Source: Candidatus Barnesiella excrementavium
Lineage (GTDB): Bacteria; Bacteroidota; Bacteroidia; Bacteroidales; Barnesiellaceae
Length of the DNA: 64,000 nt
Reading direction: 5' to 3'
Assembly (NCBI GenBank): GCA_019115485.1
Contig: DXDM01000052.1
Coordinates: forward strand, 1-64,000
Shown: piece after piece, positions 7,555 to 16,513 of the stretch
Position numbering within the stretch: the stretch's first letter is position 1
How the letters are laid out: each line of letters starts with the position of its first letter
Notes under the pieces: generated by a model
Told to the model about the DNA's origin: nothing
Database searches by the model: none
The model's input: the letters and a program-made list of their open reading frames with translations, nothing else
Made by a program: the position numbers and the translations under genes

Positions 7555-10180
7555 AAAAAACTTTATCTATTTGTCTTGCTTTCTCTGATTGCTCCTGTTG
7601 CGTTTGCAGCAGAGGGGGAATCGGGGAAGAAGCTCGATCATGTTTTTTCTATTCAGGTGAAGAGGTGACTTCGGAGATAATTTATGCCTATAACAGCGAC
7701 GGCTCTCTGAAACAGCTCGAAATCTTGAAGCCCGATAACAGTGGTGAGCTCGCCAACAATGGCAAGGAGGTGTATGGATATGATGACCAAGGCCGTATGA
7801 CCGATTACGAGAGTTATGTGTGGCATGCCTCGTCGATGTCGTGGCTGGGAGATCCCAAAGATGGGGCCAAAACTCATACCACTTTTGATGCCGAAGGACG
7901 TATTTCCGAAGTCGATTACTACAAATGGGACGGAGAAACATGGGGCGAACATGTGTATCAGCACGGGGTCTATACCTACGACGGTAATTGGGCTACCGAG
8001 AATCGCGAACGTTGGCTGAACAATCGGTTTTCGCCTTCGGATCGACGGCTGTACGAGTATGATTCGGAAGGCCGGGTGATTACTCGGGTCAGCTATAATT
8101 ACTCCACAATGATTCCCGGAGACGGAGAGTTTGTAAGCGGTTATGTAGCAACCGACAGTGTGGTATATACAGCTATGATGACCATGATAATGTGATAGCC
8201 GAGTCTTCCTATATTATGGATAGTGAGAGTGATACGTGGCAGGCCGGTGAGCGTATGAAATATGAGTACACGTATGACGAATATGACAACATCGCCACCG
8301 AAACGAGTTATCGTTGGGACGACTCGTTGGACGACTGGATGTCGGGCACGACGCTGACCTATGAGAACCACTATCTGGCCGATAACGACACCTATGCTTT
8401 GCCGTATCGTCGCGATTTCTCCCAAGACGGACTCGATGGCTTCAATACGGAAGATGGCAATACCGACAATCAAGTGTGGCGCATCGAGAACGGTGCCTTG
8501 GTATGCTCGTCGAGCGTAGCCTCCGAGGCTCCCGATATTCTCTATTTGCCGCCGTTGGAGATGCTGTCGGCCAATGAGGTGAAGGTAGTATTCAACGCTC
8601 GTCTTCTCAACGATTGCGATTCGGCACAGGTATTGATGTTCCTGTGCAGCAACGACGATGAGCTCACCCCGCTGAGGGCTATCGGCAATACTCACACCAT
8701 TAAATCAGTTGAGGGCTCCGAGGTAGAGGGATATATCGTTGCTCCCCAAGATGGAGCCTTCCGCATCGGTATCGGATTCAACAACCTGATTGAAGGGTCG
8801 CAAGTAGCAATCGACACCTTGTCGGTCTACAACTATCGTCCCTCCAATACGCCCACGGCTCCTTACAGCCTGAGTGCTATTGCAGCTAACGATCAGTCGT
8901 TGCAAGTGCAGCTCGATTTCTATGCTCCGGTCTATACGATTGCCGGTGAATACTTGGGTAGTGTCGACAAGATGGAGGTCTACCGCAATGGCTCGGAAGA
9001 GCCGGTCTACACGACCGAGGCCGTAGGCTCGTCGCTGGTTACCCGTTGGGTTGACAACGGTGCCGTAAAAGGAGAGAATACCTATGAGATATATGCCTAT
9101 GCCAACGGACAGAAGAGCGACCCGGCCACAATCATGGTGGTAGCCGGTTATGCCCGTCCCGATGTGGTGAAGAACCTCACGGTTACCGAGTTGAGCGATT
9201 GTTCCTGCATCATCTCGTGGGAGAAACCCGATGGCATGAATGGTGGCGAACTGTACGATTGTCCCATCTATTACACCGTGTTGCGCAACAACGAAACGGT
9301 TGTCGCCTATGACGTGACCGAAACCTCGGTTATCGACAACACCATCTCGTGCGATTATGGACAGACGACTGTTGCCTATACCATCATTTCGCGTAACCTC
9401 TCGGGTGAGGGGGCACGTACCTACTCCGAACTCTACTATGTAGGCACGCCCTATCCGGCACCCTTTGCCGAGTCGTTTGCCGACGGCATGATGTCATATC
9501 AGTGGATGTCTGATAAACTGGAAGGCCTCGACGGCGGTTGGGGCGTAGGCGACCAGGCCTATTCGCCCGACACCAAGCCGCAGGACGGCGACGGTGGTCT
9601 GGCTTCGTTCATGGCTACCAATGTCAGCCTCGGGACAAAGACCCGTCTGACCAGTCCCAAAATCGATATCAGCAATCTCACCGAACCGGCCTTGGGATTC
9701 TATATCTATCAGACCACGGGCGAGAAGAGTCTCGACAATCTGGTAGTCGAGGTATCGAAAAACAACGGGGCCTTTGAGACCGTTGCCGGTCCACTCTACG
9801 TTTCGGGTAATGAAACCGAAGGGTGGGTACAGAAAGTCATTTCGCTCGATGCCTACAAGGGTGAAAAGGCTCTGCGCCTCTCGTTTGTGGGCGAAGCTGC
9901 CGAAGGAAAGACCAATATCAACATCGATCACATTCTGGTTTACGAGCGCGCTCAGGTAGGGGTAGCCGAGCAGTTGGCCGACAAGCACGTGGCCTATGCC
10001 ACCGGCGACGGTCAAATCGTGGTGAAGACAGCCCCCGACCGGGAGTATGCCATCGATGTGTTCAGCGTGAGCGGACAGAGAGTCTACGCTACCTGCGGTA
10101 GCGAGGCTGTTATCGATGTAGAACCCGGTATCTATGTAGTCGACATAGAGGGTGCCCGCTACAAGATAGCCGTGCGATAA
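7555..10180 (+). pseudogene. Broken gene for a secreted YD-like/fibronectin-type protein with T9SS-like C-terminus
   Basis: Three frames join into one protein. (a) 7555 to about 7648 encodes a signal peptide (KKLYLFVLLSLIAPVAFA) with no ATG before it. (b) About 7650-8170 encodes YD-like units of the form YxYDxxGR...W. (c) About 8172-10180 continues with the last units, fibronectin-like strands, a choice-of-anchor-J-like jellyroll (about 9460-9950) and a C-terminal domain ending GIYVVDIEGARYKIAVR. The first shift fits loss of one T from the run at 7643-7648. The second lies at the TATATA of 8164-8169 and fits a gained TA or one lost base. The intact homologue would be a secreted surface protein of about 870 residues. 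The missing start suggests insertion of the mobile element cut off its promoter and first codon, after which it decayed. Assembly error is the alternative for the shifts. Confidence 0.75.
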
Positions 10181-10240
10181 AGTTTGTGTGAGGGCGGCAA
10201 GCCGTTTGTAGCCTGTCGTCTCAGGAACGAAACATAAAAA

Positions 10241-10278
10241 AGAGGGGAGGTGCGGTTGATAAACCGGGCCTCCCCTCT
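10241..10278 (-). terminator. Terminator of the NlpE-like lipoprotein gene, probably bidirectional
   Basis: AGAGGGGAGG (10241-10250) pairs perfectly with CCTCCCCTCT (10269-10278). On the minus strand the stem is followed by TTTTTTAT, so it suits the gene ending at 10312; it may also stop the pseudogene transcript from the other side. Confidence 0.8.
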
Positions 10279-10311
10279 TCCTCTCTATAAACCTAAAACA
10301 ATATTGCCGAA

Positions 10312-10821
10312 TTACAAGTGGTGTTTGTGGTGATGTTTCACTGCTTTGAGCCGGTGGCTGTCGGGTTTGGCCGGAGCCTTCATCTGGTCGTCGAGCAGTA
10401 CTACGGTAGTATCGCTTTCGACCCACAGGTTCACCGTTTGGTTCGAGCCGCTGTCGGGTACCAGTTTGTAAACCTTGGCCGCCTTGTTCTGGGGAGTACC
10501 CCGCTGGAACAGCTTCTTACCTTTGCTCTTCATCTGCTGGCCGGCTTTACCGTCGGCAGTCACATAGGTTTGGGTCAGTTGGTACACCCCGTTTACCGTG
10601 TCGATTTGCTGGGTGATAATCACCATATAGTCGATGCTGTCGCCTTTGCCCGATTCCGACGGAACCACGCCTTCGTAGGCAAAGATGTCCACCATGCCGG
10701 TCGAGTCGGCACCCACGATTTCCACGGCTTCGCTCTCGTCGGCCATCTGATTTTGTTTATTGTTCGACTGGCAGGCCATGAGAGCCGCCACAGCAAGAAC
10801 TGTAAAAACAATTTTTCTCAT
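10312..10821 (-). CDS. NlpE-like lipoprotein with histidine-rich tail
   Basis: A 169-residue lipoprotein with lipobox LMAC (Cys17). Residues about 47-135 resemble the NlpE N-terminal fold: YEGVVPSESGKGDSI, then beta strands ending NLWVESDTTVVLLDD. The cysteine pairs that E. coli NlpE uses for envelope sensing are absent. The C-terminus is KHHHKHHL, a short His cluster that could bind metal. It stands alone, with its own terminator. The role is unknown; NlpE relatives are linked to envelope stress and copper, but lack of the cysteines makes direct transfer of that role unsafe. Confidence 0.7.
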   Translation of the reverse strand: MRKIVFTVLAVAALMACQSNNKQNQMADESEAVEIVGADSTGMVDIFAYEGVVPSESGKGDSIDYMVIITQQIDTVNGVYQLTQTYVTADGKAGQQMKSKGKKLFQRGTPQNKAAKVYKLVPDSGSNQTVNLWVESDTTVVLLDDQMKAPAKPDSHRLKAVKHHHKHHL

Positions 10822-11092
10822 ATCGTTGTATAATTGGTTTTTCTCCTATAACATGCGGCCCGCATAAAAAGTTTACCGGTTGGGAAAATTTTGTTCCGGC
10901 TGGCCGTTGCCCGATGGGCTGTGGCTTGTCGGCTATCACAACAATTAGGTAGGGCAGGGCGTTGATTTCATGGAAAAAGGGGATTGCACAGGTGGAAAGA
11001 AAGCAGTTTCTTTGTACTGTCAAAACCGTAGTGATTTCGAAACAAAGAGACTATCTTTGTATAAACATGAACAAAAAAGAAAAGAGAGTAGA
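10822..11092. other. Divergent intergenic region, lipoprotein and hemerythrin genes
   Basis: No gene. An open frame extends upstream from 11093 to 10970, but the segment carries promoter-like sequence and is better read as a leader. I see no repeats of note. Confidence 0.4.
11052..11059 (+). promoter_or_regulatory. -7 promoter element for the hemerythrin/LuxR operon
   Basis: TATCTTTG, 34 bases before the ATG at 11093. It supports 11093 and not 10970 as the start, because an upstream start would lie before the transcript. Confidence 0.65.
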
Positions 11093-11788
11093 ATGTATAA
11101 ACTGGGAGCCTACAATCAAGACGACCGCATGAGCGATTTGGTGTGCGACAACTATCCGGTGTTGCTGGTCATGAGTCGGTTTGGCATCGCTCTGGGTTTT
11201 GGCGACAAGAGCATCGGCGAGGTGTGCCGGGAGAACGGTGTACACACCGGTACCTTTCTGACTGTGGTCAATCTGTTGCTGAACGAGGACGAGGTCGAGG
11301 AGTATGGGGGCGATATTTCGATAGAGGCCCTGCTGGGGTATCTGCACAACTCGCACGACTATTTTCTCAATTTCAGGTTGCCGGCTATCCGGCGCAACTT
11401 GCTGGGGGCTATCGACTGCGGCGGGAAAGACATAGCCATAGCCATATTCCGCTTCTTCGACGAGTATGTGGCCGAGGTGCAGAAACACATGCGATACGAG
11501 GAGAGCACGGTGTTCCCCTATGTGAATGCCCTGTTGCGGGGCGAACGGCCCGCGGGATACAGCATTGCTGTCTTCCGCAAGCGGCATGACCAGGTCGAGG
11601 CCAAACTGACCGAGCTGAAAAACATACTCATCAAGTATTATCCGGCATCGGGCAGCAACGAGCTGAACAGCGTGCTGTTCGACATCTTTACCTGTGAGCA
11701 GGATTTGGCCTCGCACAACTACATAGAAGATTATCTGTTTGTCCCGGCCATTCAGGAGTTGGAACGTAAAATAGAAGAGACGCGATGA
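11093..11788 (+). CDS. Hemerythrin-domain di-iron protein (RIC/ScdA-like)
   Basis: A 231-residue cytoplasmic protein. The N-terminus (about residues 12-62, MSDLVCDNYPVLLVMSRFGI) resembles the ScdA_N/RIC module, and the rest is a hemerythrin four-helix bundle. Candidate iron ligands are in order: His85 or His88, His132 with Glu136 (HMRYE), His165, and His208 with Glu212 (HNYIE). Such proteins repair iron-sulfur clusters or sense nitric oxide, oxygen or iron. It overlaps the following LuxR-type gene by four bases (ATGA), so both are made together, which suggests the di-iron protein feeds a signal to, or is controlled by, that regulator. The start was chosen from the promoter and from a clear MYKLG N-terminus. 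Confidence 0.82.
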   Translation: MYKLGAYNQDDRMSDLVCDNYPVLLVMSRFGIALGFGDKSIGEVCRENGVHTGTFLTVVNLLLNEDEVEEYGGDISIEALLGYLHNSHDYFLNFRLPAIRRNLLGAIDCGGKDIAIAIFRFFDEYVAEVQKHMRYEESTVFPYVNALLRGERPAGYSIAVFRKRHDQVEAKLTELKNILIKYYPASGSNELNSVLFDIFTCEQDLASHNYIEDYLFVPAIQELERKIEETR

Positions 11789-12402
11789 AGCCGGTGGTAA
11801 AAGTAATTGTAGCAGAACCTTCGTTGATTATTCGCAAGGGGTTGCTCTCGGTGTTGAAAAAGATATCGACCTTCAATCTCGAAGTGAGCGAGGTGGCCGA
11901 TGTGCAACAGCTCACTGCTTCGCTGTCGTGGCATAAACCCGACGTGCTGATTGTCAATCCCAGTCTGGCGGGCGTGGTCCCGGTCGTGACGGGGAAGCGA
12001 GGAGCCGACGAGCTACCCCCCAAGTCGATTGCGTTGCAAAACTCGTTGGTCGACGCCTCGGTGTTGAAGATGTACGACGAGGTTATCTCGGTCTACGATA
12101 CCGCCGAGCAGATACGGGGCAAGTTTGAGAAGCTGGTGCATGCCGCTTCGCAGAAGGTCGGGCGGCAGGAGCCGCTCACCGAGCGTGAAAAAGAGATTAT
12201 CGTGTGTGTTGTCAAGGGCATGACCAACAAGCAGATTGCCGAACAGTTGTGCCTGTCGGCCCATACGGTTATCACCCACCGACGCAACATTGCCGGCAAG
12301 TTGCAGATACACAGCCCGGCGGGGTTGACCATCTATGCCATCGTCAACAAGTTTGTCGACATCAACGATGTGAAGGATTCTATTTATAACCGTGAGGAGT
12401 GA
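11785..12402 (+). CDS. LuxR-type regulator with degenerate receiver domain
   Basis: A 205-residue protein. Residues about 5-120 follow the receiver fold, but the phosphoacceptor position at the end of strand 3 is Asn58 (DVLIVNPSL) and the acidic pocket has only Glu11. It is therefore unlikely to be switched by phosphorylation. A NarL/LuxR helix-turn-helix occupies about 136-196 (LTEREKEIIVCVVKGMTNKQ, then HTVITHRRNIAGKL). No sensor kinase is nearby. The overlap with the hemerythrin gene suggests that the di-iron partner replaces phosphorylation as the input, for example as a redox or NO signal; this is inference. A terminator follows at 12441. Confidence 0.85.
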   Translation: MKPVVKVIVAEPSLIIRKGLLSVLKKISTFNLEVSEVADVQQLTASLSWHKPDVLIVNPSLAGVVPVVTGKRGADELPPKSIALQNSLVDASVLKMYDEVISVYDTAEQIRGKFEKLVHAASQKVGRQEPLTEREKEIIVCVVKGMTNKQIAEQLCLSAHTVITHRRNIAGKLQIHSPAGLTIYAIVNKFVDINDVKDSIYNREE

Positions 12403-12440
12403 TTACTTCGTTATATAAGTTATTTGATGTTGTTTTTGGG

Positions 12441-12472
12441 AAAATCCGTCGGCCGTGGCCGGCGGATTTTTT
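12441..12472 (+). terminator. Terminator after the hemerythrin/LuxR operon
   Basis: AAATCCGTCGGCC / GGCCGGCGGATTT hairpin with a two-base loop and one mismatch, then a T run. It is symmetrical enough to work in both directions. Confidence 0.88.
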
Positions 12473-12550
12473 CGTGCCGCGTATCGGAATCGGCTCTCTT
12501 TTCCAGCGTGAAAAAAGGTTATATCGACGCGGAGAGTGCCGCCTTTGGTG

Positions 12551-12558
12551 TATCTTTG
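12551..12558 (+). promoter_or_regulatory. -7 promoter element very close to the HAD gene start
   Basis: TATCTTTG ends only four bases before the ATG at 12563. With the usual 4-8 base distance to the transcript start, the mRNA would begin at or near the start codon and have almost no leader. Confidence 0.6.
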
Positions 12559-12562
12559 CCGT

Positions 12563-13360
12563 ATGGAAAAGAAAAGGGATATCAAAGCGTTGTTTTTCGA
12601 TGTCGACGGCACGCTTGTCAGTTTCAACACTCACCGCATTCCCCGCTCTACAATTGAGGCGTTGGAGGCGGCCAAGGAGAAGGGGATAAAGATTTTCATC
12701 GCCACGGGACGCCCGCTGGTCTATATCAACAACCTGGGCGACATCGCCCATCTTATCGACGGCTACGTGACCACCAACGGGGGGTGCATCGTCATCGGCG
12801 GGGAGGTGATTGCCTGCCACGCCATACCCATGGCTGATGTGCGGACGATGATGCGCTTTGCGGACGAACGCGGTTTCTCCTGCATCTTGGTGGGTGAGAC
12901 CGATGCCCTGCTCTATAACGCTACCCGCGAGGTGGAGGAGTTCTTCCACCGGCTGCTCGATTTGGACCAGGTGTCGAGTCCCATCACGCTCGACGCGCTG
13001 TTGAAACAGCGCATTACCCAGATGACGCCTATTATTCCGGCCGAGGTCGAGGCCGAGATTATGCCTCAGCTCCCCGCGTGCGAATCGAGCCGCTGGTATC
13101 CGACCTTTGCCGATGTGACAGCCCGGGGAGCCGACAAGGGCGAGGGATTGAAGACGGTAGCCCGCCATTTCGGATTCCCGGTCGAGTCGACCATGGCCTT
13201 TGGCGATGGCGGCAACGACATTCGCATGTTGCAGGTGGCCGGTATCGGGGTGGCCATGGGTAATGCCAACGACCCCATCAAGGCTGAGGCCGACTATGTG
13301 ACTGCCTCGGTCGACGACGACGGGGTGAAAAAGGCCCTTGAATACTGGCACGTGCTGTAA
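12563..13360 (+). CDS. Cof-type HAD-superfamily phosphatase
   Basis: A 265-residue cytoplasmic hydrolase. HAD motif I is FFDVDGTL (residues 10-17, nucleophile Asp12), motif II is the Thr of IFIATGRP, and motif IV is MAFGDGGNDIRML. The cap region between motifs II and III is of the large C2 (Cof/IIB) type. Such enzymes dephosphorylate sugar phosphates, nucleotides or flavin intermediates; the substrate cannot be told from sequence. The start ATG 12563 (MEKKRD) is preferred to the upstream frame at 12536, since the latter lies before the promoter. It is a single-gene unit between two unrelated operons. Confidence 0.88.
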   Translation: MEKKRDIKALFFDVDGTLVSFNTHRIPRSTIEALEAAKEKGIKIFIATGRPLVYINNLGDIAHLIDGYVTTNGGCIVIGGEVIACHAIPMADVRTMMRFADERGFSCILVGETDALLYNATREVEEFFHRLLDLDQVSSPITLDALLKQRITQMTPIIPAEVEAEIMPQLPACESSRWYPTFADVTARGADKGEGLKTVARHFGFPVESTMAFGDGGNDIRMLQVAGIGVAMGNANDPIKAEADYVTASVDDDGVKKALEYWHVL

Positions 13361-13454
13361 CGGGGGCGCAGGTACATGCGTCGGGACATCGGCAGGTCTG
13401 CCGATGCCATTTAATCAGAAGCATCACAAGGGGCGGAGTAACCCGGGGCACGGG

Positions 13455-16223
13455 TCAACTCTCGCCCTTTTTCCGTTTGAGAAAGTCGGTGGGAATCTCG
13501 CCGAAATACTCCTTGTAGCATTTGGTGAAGTAGGAGGGTGAACTGAACCCCACTTCGTAGGTAATTTCGGCTACGGTCTTCTCGGTCGAGGCCAGCAGCG
13601 AGGCGGCCCGTTTGAGGCGGGCGATGCGCAGCAGTTCGTTGGGCGAGTAGCCGCATAGCGCCTTGGTCTTGCGGTAGAGCTGCACGCGGCTCAATCCAAT
13701 CTGCTCGCCCAACGCCTCGACACTGAGGTTGGGGTTCGACAGGTTCTCGTCGATGAGGTGGCGCAGTTTCTCCATGAAACTCTTGTCTACCTCGTTGATT
13801 GAGGGCTTTGACTGAGAGAGGGGCGTGTTGATGCTATCGGTAAAGAAATTTTGCAGACGACGGCGGTTGTCGATGAGGTTGTGCAGTCGGGCCGTGAGCA
13901 GTCGGGCACTGAACGGTTTGGCGATATACGAGTCGGCTCCGCACTCATAACCCTTTATCTTCTGTTCGTCCATGGCATAGGCCGTGAGCATCATCACGGG
14001 AATGTGCGAGGTTTGCATCTCGGTTTTCAACCGGCGGCAGCACTCCATGCCGTCCATGACGGGCATCATCACGTCGCAGATGATGGCGTCGGGCACGTAT
14101 TTCATGGCCATCTGGATACCCTCCTGGCCGTTGGCCGCTTCGAGCACATGATACTCGTCCTGCAAGACCGTGCGCACGTAGTCGCGAATGTCCTGATTGT
14201 CGTCGATGACGAGCACACTCTTTTTGTCTTCGGGAGTCGATTCGCGGGGCGAGGTCTGCAGCGACTCCTGGTCGGCCGCCAGTACGGCCCCCTCTTTCAG
14301 GTTGGTGAGCACGGCGCTGCGGGTGGTGTCGGGGTCGAGCGCTCCCGATTGTCGGGCCGGTATTTCGATGGTGAAGCAGGTGCCTTGCCCCTCGGTGGTA
14401 TCGACATGTATCGTGCCGTGGTGCATCTCGACAAAGGCTTTGACCAGTGCCAGTCCGATGCCCGAACCGGCATGGTGTACATCAATCTGGTAGAAGCTGT
14501 CGAAGATGTGCTGCACATGTTCGGCCGGCATACCTACACCGGTGTCGGTCACTTGCAGACGCAAGAAGGGTTCGCCCTCCCGGTCGAAGCGGGAGAGTAT
14601 GACGCGGATTGTCCCGTTTTCGGGGGTAAACTTGAAGGCGTTGGAGAGCAGGTTGTAGATGATACGCTCCAATTTCTCGGCATCGGCCGTGACGGTGAAA
14701 TCGGTTTGCTCGTCGGCCTGAATACCAAAGTGAATGTGCTTGCGGAAGGCGAGGGTGCGGAAGGCGTCGGTCCATTCGGCGAGCGAGCTCCGCAGGTCAA
14801 ACTGGCTCAGCCGCATTTGCAGCTTGCCGTCTTCAAATTTGCGGAAGTCGAGTACCTGGTTGACGAGCCGCAACAGTACGGTGACGTTTTTGTGAATGAT
14901 GTTGAGCAGGAACCGCTCGTGCTTGTCGAGGTTGTGGCTTTGGCTCAGCTGGTCTACCGGGTCGGCAATGAGCGTGAGTGGGGTGCGGAAGTCGTGCGAC
15001 ACGTTGGTGAAGAAGGCCAGCTTGGCATGCGTGGCATCTTCGAGCTGTCGCGACAGGGTGATGAGCTGGTCGCGCTGCTCTTCGAGTTGCTGCTTCTGTC
15101 GTGACAGTTCGGCATTCAGGCGGTTCTTGGTCCAGAAGGCCCGCACCATGATTACGAGCAGAATACCCACCAGCACCAGAATCACGATGCAGGCAAAGAG
15201 GAACATGCGTTGGGCCGAATAGCGCAGCAGGAAGGCGTCGAGCTGACTGTTGAGCCGCTCGATTTTCTCGTCGAGGGTACTGATGTGGGCTGTCTGCATC
15301 TGCATGATGCGGGCATTCTGCCGGTTGACCAGGGCGGTCGAGAGTAGTGTCTCGCGCGGATAGTCGCGCCCTTCGAGTATGTTCATGGCCACCTGCACCA
15401 CCCGGTCGCCCCCGGTGGGATAGATGAAGGTAGCGTCGAGAATGCTGTCGGCCACCAGGTTTACCCCCAACCCTTTACCCGAGAGGGCATCTACCCCCAC
15501 GAAGAGCATCTCGTCTTCCCGACCTTCACGCACGGCCGCTTCGTGAGCCCCCGAGGCCATGCGGTCGTTGTGGGCAAAAACCAGGTCGATGTGGGGTTGC
15601 CGGGCGAGAATGGAGTCGAAGGCCCGCTCGGCCGATTGCTGGAACCAGCCGGCGTCGGCTGTGGCCACGATGTGGATACCGGGTTCGTCGGACAGGGCGT
15701 CAATGAGTCCCCGGTGGCGGTCACGAGCCGGGGTAGAACCCTTCAATCCGGTGAGCTCCACGATGTCCCCTTTCCCGTGCAGGCGATTGGCAATGTAGGT
15801 ACCTATCTGGTGCCCCATGTCGTAGTTGTCGGCTCCGATGTAGGCGGTGTAGTGGTCCGAGTCGATTTTGCGGTCGACCAGTACCACCGGGATTCCTTTG
15901 TCGTAGGCCTTTTCGATGACAGGAGTAATGGCCTCGGCTTCATTGGGAGCCACCACGATGAGGTCGGCTCCTTCGTCCATGAAGTATTCTATGTCGTCTA
16001 TCTGTTTTCGGTTGTCGTCGTGGGCCGACCGTATCTCGACGGTTACCCCCGGATAGAAGAGTGCCTCCCGGGCAATCTCCTTGTTCATCTGCGTGCGCCA
16101 CTCGTCGTCGCTGCATTGCGACACGCCAATCAAGATGCGGCTTTTCTCCTGGTGGCAGGAGGTGAGCATCAGGGTTGTCATGGAGCATAGGGCGAGGAGA
16201 ATAAGGATAGGCAGGCGTCTCAT
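13455..16223 (-). CDS. Hybrid two-component system with periplasmic-binding-protein sensor (fructose-sensor type)
   Basis: A 922-residue one-protein two-component system. The order is: signal/lipobox-like N-terminus (LTSC, Cys23); LacI/RbsB-type periplasmic binding domain (about 30-320); one membrane helix (about 340-361); histidine kinase with FFTNVSHDFRTPL (His410) and ATPase boxes (about 405-630); receiver with acceptor Asp in AIICDVMMPVMDG (about 670-785); AraC-type DNA-binding domain at the C-terminus. This architecture is the one of B. thetaiotaomicron BT1754, which binds fructose directly and controls fructan genes. The neighbouring fructokinase, GH32 and symporter genes support fructose as signal. 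The start ATG 16223 follows the -7 element at 16251-16258; the longer frame would use a TTG inside that element. Confidence 0.92.
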   Translation of the reverse strand: MRRLPILILLALCSMTTLMLTSCHQEKSRILIGVSQCSDDEWRTQMNKEIAREALFYPGVTVEIRSAHDDNRKQIDDIEYFMDEGADLIVVAPNEAEAITPVIEKAYDKGIPVVLVDRKIDSDHYTAYIGADNYDMGHQIGTYIANRLHGKGDIVELTGLKGSTPARDRHRGLIDALSDEPGIHIVATADAGWFQQSAERAFDSILARQPHIDLVFAHNDRMASGAHEAAVREGREDEMLFVGVDALSGKGLGVNLVADSILDATFIYPTGGDRVVQVAMNILEGRDYPRETLLSTALVNRQNARIMQMQTAHISTLDEKIERLNSQLDAFLLRYSAQRMFLFACIVILVLVGILLVIMVRAFWTKNRLNAELSRQKQQLEEQRDQLITLSRQLEDATHAKLAFFTNVSHDFRTPLTLIADPVDQLSQSHNLDKHERFLLNIIHKNVTVLLRLVNQVLDFRKFEDGKLQMRLSQFDLRSSLAEWTDAFRTLAFRKHIHFGIQADEQTDFTVTADAEKLERIIYNLLSNAFKFTPENGTIRVILSRFDREGEPFLRLQVTDTGVGMPAEHVQHIFDSFYQIDVHHAGSGIGLALVKAFVEMHHGTIHVDTTEGQGTCFTIEIPARQSGALDPDTTRSAVLTNLKEGAVLAADQESLQTSPRESTPEDKKSVLVIDDNQDIRDYVRTVLQDEYHVLEAANGQEGIQMAMKYVPDAIICDVMMPVMDGMECCRRLKTEMQTSHIPVMMLTAYAMDEQKIKGYECGADSYIAKPFSARLLTARLHNLIDNRRRLQNFFTDSINTPLSQSKPSINEVDKSFMEKLRHLIDENLSNPNLSVEALGEQIGLSRVQLYRKTKALCGYSPNELLRIARLKRAASLLASTEKTVAEITYEVGFSSPSYFTKCYKEYFGEIPTDFLKRKKGES

Positions 16224-16250
16224 AGCTTCTGTTTTGAAGATTAAGATAGG

Positions 16251-16258
16251 CAAAGATA
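16251..16258 (-). promoter_or_regulatory. -7 promoter element for the hybrid two-component gene
   Basis: TATCTTTG on the minus strand, 28 bases before the start codon at 16223. Confidence 0.65.
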
Positions 16259-16446
16259 AAAAATATAATGAGACGAGCGAGCCTGCGAATGGAATCTTTT
16301 GGTGGTGAACCTCTTTCCCGGTTTGATTTCCGGGGGTGTCGAGCGGGCGTGGATAGCCCCTGTCGGGGAGGGCCGATGCCGGGTGATAGTCGCCTTACTC
16401 TCTCTTTATGAGTCGATAAGATTGTTCCGGGCTGGGACGTAACGGT

Positions 16447-16488
16447 GGAGGGCGGCAGGCTGGGGATACCCCCAGCCTGCCGCCCTCC
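16447..16488 (-). terminator. Perfect 19-bp hairpin at the 3' end of the fructokinase operon
   Basis: GGAGGGCGGCAGGCTGGGG (16447-16465) pairs without mismatch with 16470-16488 around a four-base loop. No T run follows on either strand, so it is not a textbook intrinsic terminator. It may end or protect the operon transcript. Confidence 0.6.
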
Positions 16489-16513
16489 GGCAAAAGCTAA
16501 AAAAGTGTAAGCG

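Noticed and set aside
7643-8180. Programmed frameshifting in the secreted gene
   Set aside because: Two shifts plus a missing start codon are not expected of programmed frameshifting, and no slippery site with a following pseudoknot is evident.
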